Shown piece by piece: positions 15,731 through 24,094 of a DNA stretch of 64,000 nt. This DNA is from Nocardioides aromaticivorans (GTDB lineage Bacteria; Actinomycetota; Actinomycetes; Propionibacteriales; Nocardioidaceae). Both the position numbers and the translations under genes were made by a program. The notes beneath the pieces were generated by a model, which was not told the DNA's origin, did no database searches, and worked only from the letters and a program-made list of their open reading frames with translations. The DNA lies in the NCBI RefSeq assembly GCF_013408525.1, contig NZ_JACBZM010000001.1, positions 186,001 through 250,000 of the forward strand, given 5' to 3'. The first letter of the stretch is position 1. Every line of letters begins with the position of its first letter.

Positions 15731-16909
15731 TCACCAGCGCCCGGTGTCCCGCAGCGTCCGCCGGCCCGGCGCGAGCGCGTTGAAGAAGCGCAGCGACCCG
15801 CGCTTCTCCCCCGTCCGCGGGTCGGGCCAGAACGCGATCACGGAGACGGCGGCGGGTGCGAGCTCCATCCGGAACAGCGCGTCCAGCGGCGCCTCCATCG
15901 CGTGCGCGACGAGGGTCTTGATCGGCGTCACGTGGCTGACCACGACCACCGTCCGGCCCTCGTGCGCCTCCAGGACCCGCTCGAGCCCGGCGAGCACCCG
16001 CTCGCGGACCTGGACGAAGGACTCGCCTCCCGGCGGAGGGGTCGCCATGTCGGCGAACCATGCCTCCATCCGCTCCTTGTCGCGCTCGGCGACCTCGGTG
16101 AAGGTGAGGCCGTCCCACTCGCCGAACTCCATCTCGGCGAAGCCGGGCTCCTCCTCGACCGGCAGGCCCAGCGCGGCGGCGACGATGTCCGCCGTCTCGC
16201 GGGTACGACGGACGGGCGAGGCCACGACGACGTCGATGCTCTCCTTCAGCTCGGTCAGCCACGCGGCCACCTCGGCGGCCTGGGCGCGGCCCTCCTCGGA
16301 CAGCGCCGGGTTGTCGCCGCCGAGACCGCCGGAGAACCGGCGGCCGGTCGTGTGCGGGGTGACGCCGTGGCGGACGAGCACGATCGTGGTCGGCTCGCCG
16401 GGCCTGGAGGACGGCGAGGAGGCCTCCTCGGCCGCGGACTCGGGCTCGTCGGGGACACCGTCGCCGGGCACCGGGCCGGAGGCGAGAGTCACCCCGTCGC
16501 GCACGCCGTCCAGGGCCTCGTTGGCCAGCCGGTCGGCGTGGCTGTTCTCGGCCCGCGGCACCCACGTGTACGTCGTACCGGCCGGCGCGATCTCCGCCGC
16601 CTGGGCCGCGAGCACCTTCATGTCGGCGTGCTTGATCCGCCAGCGCCCCGACATCTGCTCGACGACGAGCTTGGAGTCCATCCGCACCTCGACCGACGCG
16701 CCGGGCGCGTGCTCGACCGCGAGGGCGAGCCCGGCGACGAGGCCGGAGTACTCGGCGACGTTGTTGGTAGCGACGCCGATCGTGCGGGCGTCCTCGGCGA
16801 TCACCTCGCCGGTGGCGGCGTCGCGCAGCACGGCGCCGTACGCCGCCGGCCCGGGGTTGCCGCGAGAGCCGCCGTCGGCCTCGACGACGACCCGGGCGGG
16901 CGTCACCAT
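15731..16909 (-). CDS. Bifunctional RNase H / acid (alpha-ribazole) phosphatase
   Basis: 392 residues with two domains, as in mycobacterial Rv2228c. Residues 1-135 are an RNase HI-like domain: VVEADGGSRGNPGPAAYG, VRMDSKLVVEQMSG and the acidic ENSHADRLANEA. After a Pro/Glu-rich linker, residues about 185-380 form a histidine-phosphatase: IVLVRHGVTPHTTGRRF, SPVRRTRETADIV, EMEFGEWDGL and VVVSHVTPIK. The second domain has the CobC alpha-ribazole-phosphatase pattern, which would supply a B12 step missing from the cob operons. It overlaps the Zn-ribbon gene by one base. Confidence 0.92.
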   Translation of the reverse strand: MVTPARVVVEADGGSRGNPGPAAYGAVLRDAATGEVIAEDARTIGVATNNVAEYSGLVAGLALAVEHAPGASVEVRMDSKLVVEQMSGRWRIKHADMKVLAAQAAEIAPAGTTYTWVPRAENSHADRLANEALDGVRDGVTLASGPVPGDGVPDEPESAAEEASSPSSRPGEPTTIVLVRHGVTPHTTGRRFSGGLGGDNPALSEEGRAQAAEVAAWLTELKESIDVVVASPVRRTRETADIVAAALGLPVEEEPGFAEMEFGEWDGLTFTEVAERDKERMEAWFADMATPPPGGESFVQVRERVLAGLERVLEAHEGRTVVVVSHVTPIKTLVAHAMEAPLDALFRMELAPAAVSVIAFWPDPRTGEKRGSLRFFNALAPGRRTLRDTGRW

Positions 16910-17652
16910 CAGAGGCCGCTCTCGGCCGTCCGCACCAGGATCCGCTGGCACTCCTCGTGCCGGATCACGGTCTCGGCCGGGGTCGCCCGGATCTCGGCGA
17001 GCTCGCCGGCGTCGAGGGCCAGCTGGCAGCCACCGCACTGGCGGGCCCGCAACGCACCGACGCCGGTGCCGCCCTTGGCGGCACGGATCTTCTCGTAGAG
17101 CGCCAGCAGGTCGGCGGGCAGCTCGGCCGTGATCGCGTCGCGGCCCGAGGCCACCTGCGCGATCTCGGCGTCCAGCTCGGCCGCCTTCTCGTCGCGGGCG
17201 GTGGTCAGCTCGCCGAGCCGGGCGTCGAGCTCCTCGATCGCGGCGGTCAGCTCACCGAGCGCGGACTGCGCCTCCTCGAGCTGCTCCATGACCTCGAGCT
17301 CCTCGTCCTCGAGCGTCGAGATCCGGCGCTCCAGCGACTCCAGCTCGTGCTGCATCCGCTCCAGCGCCTTCGGATCCCCGATGGCGCCCGAGTCCATCCG
17401 CTCGCGGTCACGGGTACGACGCGCCTTGACCTGCTCCACGTCGGCGTCGGCCTTGGCCTGCGCGAGCGAGAGGTCGTCGACGACGATGCGCTGGTCGCGC
17501 AGCCGGCCGTCGACATCGGCCCGCTTCCCGAGCAGCTCCTTGATCTCGGCGGCCTGCGGCGGGTTGGCCCGCAGGTGCCGGAGCTGGTCGACCTGGGAGT
17601 CAAGCGCCTGGAGGTCGAGCAGGCGGAGCTGGGCGGCGGGGTCGGCGTTCAC
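16909..17652 (-). CDS. Coiled-coil zinc-ribbon protein
   Basis: 247 residues. A long heptad-rich coiled coil (about 20-190; DPKALERMQHELESLERRIS, LEVMEQLEEAQSALGE) precedes a C-terminal zinc ribbon, ALRARQCGGCQLALDAGE...IRHEECQRILVR. The family normally has two CxxC knuckles; here the second reads HxxC, so the ligands would be three Cys and one His. The GTG start overlaps the upstream Nif3 gene (GTGA). Conserved with Nif3 and RNase H/phosphatase genes in actinobacteria; its function is not established. Confidence 0.85.
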   Translation of the reverse strand: MNADPAAQLRLLDLQALDSQVDQLRHLRANPPQAAEIKELLGKRADVDGRLRDQRIVVDDLSLAQAKADADVEQVKARRTRDRERMDSGAIGDPKALERMQHELESLERRISTLEDEELEVMEQLEEAQSALGELTAAIEELDARLGELTTARDEKAAELDAEIAQVASGRDAITAELPADLLALYEKIRAAKGGTGVGALRARQCGGCQLALDAGELAEIRATPAETVIRHEECQRILVRTAESGL

Positions 17653-18770
17653 AGGTGCATTGTCCAAGGATCGGTGACGATGTCGCTCACCCGGGTCTCG
17701 AGAGCGTCGCCGAGCGCGTCGTGGAGGCGCTCGGCGAGGACCGGGAGCCAGGTCGACTCGGCCGCCCAGTGGGCCACGTCGACCAGCGCCGGGCCGCCCT
17801 TCTCGACGAACTCCGCCGCCGGGTGGTGGCGCAGGTCGCTGGTCACGTAGGCGTCGACGCCGAGCCCCGCGACCCGGTCGAGCAGGAAGTCGCCCGCGCC
17901 GCCGCAGACCGCCACGCGGCGGACCGGGCGGTCGCCGTCGCCGGCCACGCGTACGCCGTGGGCGGTCGCCGGGAGCACCGCCGCGACGTGCTCGGCGAAC
18001 TCCCGCAGCGTCGCCTGCGCGACGGTGCCGATCCGGCCGGTCCCCGTCCCGGCCAGGCCCGGGTCGGCGAGCTCACTGACGTCGTACGCGGGCTCCTCGT
18101 AGGGGTGGGCGGCCAGCATCGCGCGGACCACCGCCGTGCGGACCGAGCGCTCGAGGACGGCCTCGACGCGCACCTCCTCGACGGTCTCCAGCTGGCCGAT
18201 CGTCCCCACCATCGGGTTCGCGCCGTCGAGCGGCCGGAAGCGACCCTCGCCGGGGGCGCTGGTGAAGGACGCGAAGTCGTAGTCGCCGATCCGGCCGGCG
18301 CCGGCCTCGGCGATCGCGGCGCGCACGGGGGCGGCGGCGTCGGCGGGCACGAACACCGTCAGCTTGTCCCGCGGGCCGCCCGGCGCGGGGATGATCGGCT
18401 CGAGGTCGGTGAGCCCGAGCGCCAGCGCCAGCGACTCCGAGACGCCGCCCACGGCCTGGTCGGCGTTGGTGTGCGCGGTCAGCAGCGCGCAGTCGGCCTT
18501 CGCGAGGGTGTGCAGCGTGCGGCCCTTCGGGCTGGTCGCGGCGAACCCGTTGACCGGCTTGAGGAACAGCGGGTGGTGGACGACGAGCAGGTCGGCCTTC
18601 CAGTCCGCGGCCTGCTCCGCGACCGCGGGCGAGGGGTCGACGGCGAGCAGCACCTTCCGCACCTGCTGGGCCGGGTCGCCGTACACGAGCCCGACGGCGT
18701 CCCAGGAGTCGGCGGTCGCGGGCGGGTACCAGCCGTGGAGCAGGTCAACGACGTCCTTGAGCGCAGGCAT
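17649..18770 (-). CDS. Nif3-like dinuclear metal centre protein
   Basis: 373 residues, the long actinobacterial/firmicute form with an inserted PII-like middle domain (about 130-235). Metal ligands are visible as LLVVHHPLFLKP near residue 65, LLTAHTNADQAVGG near 97 and the C-terminal DVAHWAAEST. The N-terminal ...ADSWDAVGLVYGDP is the family start. Members are hexameric and bind two metals; some have GTP cyclohydrolase-like or phosphatase ascriptions, none proven for this group. It is the first gene of a three-gene overlapping operon. The start is 49 bp from the divergently placed B12 riboswitch. Confidence 0.9.
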   Translation of the reverse strand: MPALKDVVDLLHGWYPPATADSWDAVGLVYGDPAQQVRKVLLAVDPSPAVAEQAADWKADLLVVHHPLFLKPVNGFAATSPKGRTLHTLAKADCALLTAHTNADQAVGGVSESLALALGLTDLEPIIPAPGGPRDKLTVFVPADAAAPVRAAIAEAGAGRIGDYDFASFTSAPGEGRFRPLDGANPMVGTIGQLETVEEVRVEAVLERSVRTAVVRAMLAAHPYEEPAYDVSELADPGLAGTGTGRIGTVAQATLREFAEHVAAVLPATAHGVRVAGDGDRPVRRVAVCGGAGDFLLDRVAGLGVDAYVTSDLRHHPAAEFVEKGGPALVDVAHWAAESTWLPVLAERLHDALGDALETRVSDIVTDPWTMHL

Positions 18771-18819
18771 GTCCGTCAGGCTACTGGTGGGTCGACGAGC
18801 GGCCAGAGGTTGATAGTGT

Positions 18820-18985
18820 GCGAGGGCCAGTCGACCTCCCCGGAGGTCAGGGAACCCGGTGTGAGTCCGGGACTGACGCGCAGCGGTGTGGGTGACGGGC
18901 GGAGCACGACGTCACTGGGTCCTCCGGGTCCTGGGAAGACGCTCCAGCCCGGATGATCCCGAGTCCGAAGACCTGCTGGCCCTTG
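18820..18985 (+). promoter_or_regulatory. Cobalamin riboswitch controlling the cobG-cobC operon
   Basis: The conserved core GGGAACCCGGTGTGAGTCC and its downstream GACTGACGCGCAGCGGTG are present, with a B12-box-like GAGTCCGAAGACCTGCTGG at 18961-18979. P1 is closed by CGAGGGCCAG (18821-18830) and CTGGCCCTTG (18975-18984). It sits about 60 bp before the TTG start of cobG and would shut the operon down when adenosylcobalamin is plentiful. Confidence 0.9.
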
Positions 18986-19046
18986 CGGAGACCACCGCGA
19001 GGTCGAAGGGGCGATCGCGAGGAGCCCCGACCTCGAAGGACCACCC

Positions 19047-19913
19047 TTGGCCCCAGCAGCCACCACCCGCAGCCGGCCGGACCGCTGCCCCGGCATCGTG
19101 CACCCCTGGCCCGCCGACGACGGCGGGCTGGTCCGCATCCGCGTGCCCGGCGGCCAGGTGTCGACCGCGGCCCTGCGCGCGCTGGCCGAGGTCGCCGAGG
19201 AGTACGGCGACGGGCGGGTCCGCGTGACCGGCCGGGCCAACCTGCAGCTGCGGGCGATGCCGCTCGACGCCGGCGACCGGCTCGCCGCCCCCGCCCTCGA
19301 GGCGCTCGAGGCGACGGGGCTGCTGCCCTCGCGGGCCCACGACCGGGTGCGCAACGTCCTCGCCTCCCCGCAGACCGGCCTCGCCGGCGGCCACGCCGAC
19401 CTGCGGCCCGTCGTGACCGCGCTCGACGCGCTGCTCCTCGACGACCCGGAGCTCGCCGGCCTGCCCGGCCGCTTCCTGTTCACCCTCGACGACGGCCGCG
19501 GCGACCTCGCCGACCGGCACAAGGACCTCGGCCTGGTCGCGCTCGACGCCGGCAGCGCCCAGCTCCGCGTCGGCGAGGGGTACGGCGCCGTGGTCGACCT
19601 GCGCGACGCGGCAGGCTCGCTCGCCGGGCTGGCCCGCGACTTCCTCGCCGCGCGCGGCACGGGGCCGGCGGCCGCGTGGCACGTCGACGAGCTGCCCGCG
19701 CCGCTCGTGGCGCCGGTCCCGGCCGAGCCGGCGGGCGTCGTACACGCGCCGGCGCTGGGGTACGGCGAGGTCCCCGGCGGCGAGCACGTCCGGGTCGGCG
19801 ACGACGGCCTCGACCTCCCGACCATCGCCGGCTGGAGCGCGACGACCGTGGTCGTCACGCCCTGGCACGGCGTGCTCATCCCGACGTCGGCTTCCCTGGA
19901 GGAGGGCCCATGA
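19047..19913 (+). CDS. cobG: CobG-like precorrin-3B synthase, C-terminally truncated
   Basis: 288 residues from a TTG start preceded by GAAGGA. It has the first nitrite/sulfite-reductase ferredoxin-like half (CPGIVHP, VRIRVPGGQ, RVRVTGRANLQLRAM), the RVRNVLASPQTGL block, LPGRFLFTLDDGRGD, and ends just after VVVTPWHGVLIP. In full CobG proteins that strand is followed by about 100 residues holding the CxxxxGC and SGCxKGC cysteines for the 4Fe-4S cluster. Here the only Cys is residue 14. The stop overlaps the cobH start, leaving no room for the missing part. Activity as the usual oxygen-dependent ring-contraction enzyme is therefore doubtful. Confidence 0.85.
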   Translation: MAPAATTRSRPDRCPGIVHPWPADDGGLVRIRVPGGQVSTAALRALAEVAEEYGDGRVRVTGRANLQLRAMPLDAGDRLAAPALEALEATGLLPSRAHDRVRNVLASPQTGLAGGHADLRPVVTALDALLLDDPELAGLPGRFLFTLDDGRGDLADRHKDLGLVALDAGSAQLRVGEGYGAVVDLRDAAGSLAGLARDFLAARGTGPAAAWHVDELPAPLVAPVPAEPAGVVHAPALGYGEVPGGEHVRVGDDGLDLPTIAGWSATTVVVTPWHGVLIPTSASLEEGP

Positions 19914-20575
19914 CCGAGCTGACCGCTCCCCCGCGCCGCTACGACTACATCGCCGACGGGCCGGCGATCTATGTCGACTCGTTCGCGACGATCCGCCGCG
20001 AGTCGGACCTCTCGCTGGTGCCGGCCGACGCCGAGAAGGTCGCCGTCCGGATGATCCACGGCAGCGGGCAGACCGACCTGGTCAAGGACCTGGTCGTCCA
20101 CCCCCGCCTCGTCGAGGCGGCGCGCGGTGCGCTCGACTCCGGAGCGCCGATCCTCTGCGACGCACGGATGGTCGCCATGGGCATCACCGCCGGCCGGCTC
20201 CCCGCCGACAACCCGGTGCACTGCTTCCTCACCGACGAGCGGGTGCCGGCGCTGGCCAAGGAGTGGTCGACCACCCGCACCGCCGCTGCGGTGTCACTGT
20301 GGGAGCCGCTGCTGGAGGGCTCGGTCGTCGCGATCGGCAACGCCCCGACCGCGCTCTTCCACCTGCTCGAGATGATCCTCGACGGCGGCCCGCGCCCGGC
20401 CGCGATCGTCGGCTGCCCGGTCGGCTTCATCGGCGCCGCCGAGTCCAAGGACGCGCTCGCCGCCTTCGCGGACGACCACGGCATCGACATCCCGTTCGTC
20501 ACCGTCCGCGGGCGCCGCGGCGGCTCCGCGATGGCGTCGTCGGCGGTCAACGCCCTCGCCCAGGAGGAGGAGTAG
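19910..20575 (+). CDS. cobH: Precorrin-8X methylmutase
   Basis: 221 residues. The catalytic-His motif VRMIHGSGQTDLVKDL is near residue 48, with ILCDARMVAMGI, IGNAPTALFHLLEMI, VGCPVGFIGAAESKDAL and the C-terminal RRGGSAMASSAVNAL. It moves the C11 methyl to C12 to form hydrogenobyrinate. The family length matches. The ATG overlaps cobG's stop by four bases and cobIJ follows after two bases. Confidence 0.96.
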   Translation: MTELTAPPRRYDYIADGPAIYVDSFATIRRESDLSLVPADAEKVAVRMIHGSGQTDLVKDLVVHPRLVEAARGALDSGAPILCDARMVAMGITAGRLPADNPVHCFLTDERVPALAKEWSTTRTAAAVSLWEPLLEGSVVAIGNAPTALFHLLEMILDGGPRPAAIVGCPVGFIGAAESKDALAAFADDHGIDIPFVTVRGRRGGSAMASSAVNALAQEEE

Positions 20576-20577
20576 CC

Positions 20578-22122
20578 GTGGCCGGCAGCTTCCACGTCGT
20601 CGGCATCGGGCCGGGCGACCCCGAGCTGATCACCCGCAAGGCCGAGCGCCTGATCGGTGCCGCCTCGGTGGTGGCCTTCCACGCGGGCGTCCGCAAGGAG
20701 TCGCACGCGCGCCGGATCGCTGCACACCTGGTCCCCGCGGACGCGGTCGAGGAGGAGCTGCGCTACCCCGTCACGACGGGCACGACCGACCACCCGGGCG
20801 GGTACGTCGGCGCGCTGGCCGACTTCTACGACGACTGCGAGGCCCGGCTCGCCGTCCACCTCGAGGCCGGCCGCGACGTCGTACTCCTGGCGGAGGGCGA
20901 CCCGCTCTTCTACGGCTCGTCGATGTACCTCGTCGACCGCTTCCGCGACCGCTTCGCCGTCGACGTCGTCCCCGGGGTGCCGGCCTTCGCGGCCGCCACC
21001 GCCACCATCCCGGCGCCGCTGGTGCGACAGGACGACGTCCTGACCGTGCTCCCCGGCACCCTGCCCGAGCCCGAGCTCGCCCGCCGCCTCGCCGACACCG
21101 ACGGCGCCGTGATCATGAAGCTGGGCCGCACCTTCCCCGCCGTCCGCTCCGCACTGGAGCAGGCCGGGCGGCTGGAGGGAGCGATGTACGTCGAGCGCGC
21201 CTCCCAGCCCGAGGAGCGGTGGCTGCCCGTCGCGGAGGTCGACGAGGCGTCGGTGCCGTACTTCTCGCTCATCGTCGTGCCGGGTGACTCGGCGCGGCCG
21301 GCGACGGCGGCCCGCCTCCGCGCGGCCGAGCCCGCCCCGGTGGTCGAGGAGGTCCCGCAGCGACCGTCACGAGACCCCCGGGCCGCCGAGCTCCTCGTCA
21401 TCGGCCTCGGCCCCGGCCCCGACGGCTGGCTGACCCCCGAGGCCACCGCCGCACTGGCCGAGGTCCAGCACGTGGTCGGCTACGCGCCGTACGTCAACCG
21501 CGTCCCCCAGCGCCCCGGCCTCCAGCGCCACGCCTCCGGCAACACGGTCGAGGTCGACCGGGCCCGGTTCGCGCTCGACCTCGCCCTGCGCGGCGAGCGG
21601 GTCGCGGTGGTCTCCGGCGGCGACGCCGGGGTCTTCGGGATGGCTGCCGCGGTCTTCGAGGCGGCGGCCGACCCGGCCCACCCCGAGCACGCGAGCGTCC
21701 CGGTGCGGGTGCTGCCCGGCGTGAGCGCGATTCAGGCGGTCGCCGCTCGTGCCGGCGCGCCGATCGGCGCGGACTTCGCGGTGATGAGCCTGTCGGACCG
21801 GCTCAAGCCGTGGCCGGTGGTGGAGCGGCGGCTGCGGGCCGTCGCCGAGGCGGACCTGGTGCTCGGCATCTACAACCCGGCCTCGCGCTCGCGCCGCGAG
21901 CAGGTCGTGGAGACGCAGAAGATCCTGCTCGAGCACCGCTCCCCCGACACCGTGGTGGTCGTGGGCCGCGACGTCGGCCGCGCCGAGGAGTCGCTGACCG
22001 TGACCACGCTCGGTGGGCTCGACACGGACGCCATCGACATGAAGTGCCTGCTGATCGTCGGCGCCTCCTACACACGCGTGGAGCCCAACGGCACGGTCTG
22101 GACGCCCCGGTGGGTCGAGTGA
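20578..22122 (+). CDS. cobIJ: Fused precorrin-2 C20- and precorrin-3B C17-methyltransferase
   Basis: 514 residues. Residues about 4-240 are CobI (HVVGIGPGDPELITRKAERL, LLAEGDPLFYGSSMYLVDRF, DVVPGVPAFAAA, YVERASQPEE). Residues about 268-514 are CobJ (ELLVIGLGPGPDGWLTPEAT, VVGYAPYVNRV, VAVVSGGDAGVFGMAAAVFE, VLGIYNPASRSRREQ). Both use SAM on the corrinoid ring. The linker holds VVEEVPQRPSRDPR, encoded by a copy of repeat family A (21339-21379). GTG start, two bases after cobH. Confidence 0.95.
   Translation: MAGSFHVVGIGPGDPELITRKAERLIGAASVVAFHAGVRKESHARRIAAHLVPADAVEEELRYPVTTGTTDHPGGYVGALADFYDDCEARLAVHLEAGRDVVLLAEGDPLFYGSSMYLVDRFRDRFAVDVVPGVPAFAAATATIPAPLVRQDDVLTVLPGTLPEPELARRLADTDGAVIMKLGRTFPAVRSALEQAGRLEGAMYVERASQPEERWLPVAEVDEASVPYFSLIVVPGDSARPATAARLRAAEPAPVVEEVPQRPSRDPRAAELLVIGLGPGPDGWLTPEATAALAEVQHVVGYAPYVNRVPQRPGLQRHASGNTVEVDRARFALDLALRGERVAVVSGGDAGVFGMAAAVFEAAADPAHPEHASVPVRVLPGVSAIQAVAARAGAPIGADFAVMSLSDRLKPWPVVERRLRAVAEADLVLGIYNPASRSRREQVVETQKILLEHRSPDTVVVVGRDVGRAEESLTVTTLGGLDTDAIDMKCLLIVGASYTRVEPNGTVWTPRWVE
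21339..21379. repeat. Hairpin repeat family A copy inside cobIJ
   Basis: A full 41-bp copy (ggtggtcgaggaggtcccgc, then agcgaccgtcacgagaccccc) read in frame as PVVEEVPQRPSRDPR in the CobI/CobJ linker. The inner stem GGTCCC-gca-GCGACC at 21351-21365 has one C-C mismatch against the consensus. Confidence 0.85.
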
Positions 22123-23339
22123 TGGGCGGAGTGAAGGTGACGGTCGTCGGCGTCGGCGCCGACGGCCACCTCCCGCCCGCGTCGCTGGCTCTCGTCACCG
22201 GCGCCGAGGTCCTCCTCGGCGGCGAGCGCCACCTCGGCCTGGTCCCTCCGGTCGAGGGCCAGGAACGCCGCCCGTGGCCGCGCCCGCTGTCGTCGCTCGC
22301 CTCCTTCCTCGGTGAGTACGACGGCCGGCGGGTCGTCGCGCTGGCCTCGGGTGACCCCCTGGTCTCCGGGATCGGTACGACGCTCATCCGGCTGCTCGGC
22401 GCCGACGCGGTCGACGTCGTACCAGCGGTGTCGTCGGTGGCGCTCGCGCGGGCCCGGATGGGCTGGTCCGCGGAGGAGTCGACGGTGGTGACGCTGGTCG
22501 GGCGCGATCCCGCGGCGCTGCGGCGCGAGCTGGTCGCGGGAGCGCGGATCCTGGTGCTGTCGTCCGACGAGACGACCCCGATGACCGTGGCCGAGCTGCT
22601 GGACACCGAGGGCTTCGACGACACCCGGATGACGGTCCTGGGCGACCTCGGCTCGGACGACGAGTTCCGCTACACGAGCCGGCCGACCGACTTCGGCGCG
22701 TGGTCCGGGCCGCTGCCCCGGCTCAACGTGATCGCGGTCGAGGTGCCCGCCACCGAGGACGACCTCAACTCGTGGGCGACCGGCGTCCCCGACCACCTCT
22801 TCGAGCACGACGGCCAGCTCACCAAGCGCGACGTCCGCGCCAGTGCACTGTCGCGGCTCGCGCCCCGCCCCGGCCAGCTGCTGTGGGACATCGGGGCCGG
22901 CGCCGGCTCGATCGGCATCGAGTGGCTGCGCGCCCACCCGCGCACCAACGCGGTCGCGGTCGAGGTCGACCCGGAGCGCGCCGCCCGGATCGCCCGCAAC
23001 GCGGAGTCGTTGGGCGTCCCACGGCTGTGGGTCGTCGAGGGCAGGGCGCCCGACGCGCTCGCCGATTTGCCGCAGCCGCACGCGGTCTTCGTCGGCGGCG
23101 GTGCCACGGCGCCCGGGCTGCTCGACCTGTGCCGCGAGCGCCTCGCACCCCACGGTCGGCTCGTCGCGCACGGCGTGACCCTGGAGACCGAGCAGCTGCT
23201 GGTCGCCGCCTTCCACGCGCACGGCGGCGAGCTCACCCGCCTGTCGGTCGAGCACGTGACGCCGCTGGGCGGACGCTTCACCGGCTGGACGCCCGCGCGC
23301 GCGGTGACCCAGTGGGCCTGGACGAAGGAGACCGCATGA
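22122..23339 (+). CDS. cobL: Precorrin-6Y C5,15-methyltransferase (decarboxylating)
   Basis: 405 residues. The N-terminal methyltransferase half (TVVGVGADGHLPPASLALV, VALASGDPLVSGIGTTLI, DVVPAVSSVALARARMG) matches CbiE, and the C-terminal half (LTKRDVRASALSRL, LLWDIGAGAGSIGIEWLRA, VEVDPERAARIARNAE) matches CbiT, the decarboxylating methylase. The fused protein adds methyls at C5 and C15 and removes the C12 acetate carboxyl. It starts on the ATG inside cobIJ's stop (TGATG). Confidence 0.96.
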   Translation: MGGVKVTVVGVGADGHLPPASLALVTGAEVLLGGERHLGLVPPVEGQERRPWPRPLSSLASFLGEYDGRRVVALASGDPLVSGIGTTLIRLLGADAVDVVPAVSSVALARARMGWSAEESTVVTLVGRDPAALRRELVAGARILVLSSDETTPMTVAELLDTEGFDDTRMTVLGDLGSDDEFRYTSRPTDFGAWSGPLPRLNVIAVEVPATEDDLNSWATGVPDHLFEHDGQLTKRDVRASALSRLAPRPGQLLWDIGAGAGSIGIEWLRAHPRTNAVAVEVDPERAARIARNAESLGVPRLWVVEGRAPDALADLPQPHAVFVGGGATAPGLLDLCRERLAPHGRLVAHGVTLETEQLLVAAFHAHGGELTRLSVEHVTPLGGRFTGWTPARAVTQWAWTKETA

Positions 23340-24094
23340 CGGTGCACTTCGTGGGCGCCGGTCCCGGCGCCGCCGACCTGATCACCCTGCGGGCGGCCTC
23401 GCTGCTCGGCGTCGCCGACGTGGTCCTCTTCCCCGGCACCTACATCGACATGGCCGTCCTGTCGCACTGCCGCGACGACGCCGACCTCGTCGACACCCAG
23501 GAGCTCGACCTCGACCGGATCACGGCGGTGATGGTCGAGGCGCACGCGGCCGACCGGGACGTCGTACGACTGACGTCGGGCGACCCGTCGCTCTACTCGG
23601 CGCTGCACGAGCAGACCCGCCGCCTCGACGCGGCCGGGGTGCCGTGGGACGTCACCCCCGGCGTCCCCGCCTATGCCGCTGCGGCCGCGATCGTCGGGCG
23701 CGAGCTCACGGTGCCGCTCGTCGCGCAGTCCGTCGTGCTCACCCGGACCCAGGCCCGCTCGACGGCGATGCCGGAGCGCGAGTCGCTGGCGGCGTTCGCT
23801 GCCACCGGCGCCACGCTGGTGCTGCACCTGGCGATCACCCGGACCCGCGAGCTGATGGCCGAGGTCGCGCCCTTCTACGGCGAGGACTGCCCGGTCGCCG
23901 TCGTGTCCCGGGCCTCGCAGCCCGAGGAGCTCGTGCTGCGCGGCACGGTCGCCACCGTGCCGGCGCTGGTCGAGGAGGCGGGCCTGCGCCAGGCGGCCGT
24001 GATCCTCGTCGGTCCGGCGCTCGCCTCCGCGTCGGACGCCGAGTCCTACCTCTACTCCACCGAACGAGTCGCCCGGAAGGAGCGTCTGCGATGA
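23336..24094 (+). CDS. cobM: Precorrin-4 C11-methyltransferase
   Basis: 252 residues of one tetrapyrrole methylase domain: VHFVGAGPGAADLITLRAA at the start, VVLFPGTYIDMAVLSHC, VVRLTSGDPSLYSALHEQTR, DVTPGVPAYAAAAAIVGREL, TRTQARSTAMPE and VSRASQPEELVLRGT. These are the CobM/CbiF signatures. It works after CobJ on precorrin-4. ATGA overlaps join it to cobL and to the chelatase gene. Confidence 0.96.
   Translation: MTVHFVGAGPGAADLITLRAASLLGVADVVLFPGTYIDMAVLSHCRDDADLVDTQELDLDRITAVMVEAHAADRDVVRLTSGDPSLYSALHEQTRRLDAAGVPWDVTPGVPAYAAAAAIVGRELTVPLVAQSVVLTRTQARSTAMPERESLAAFAATGATLVLHLAITRTRELMAEVAPFYGEDCPVAVVSRASQPEELVLRGTVATVPALVEEAGLRQAAVILVGPALASASDAESYLYSTERVARKERLR

Noticed and set aside
23644..24090. 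N-terminal extension of the chelatase fusion inside cobM
   Set aside because: The AAA+ domain starts at the ATG at 24091, which overlaps cobM's stop in the same way as the other operon joints.
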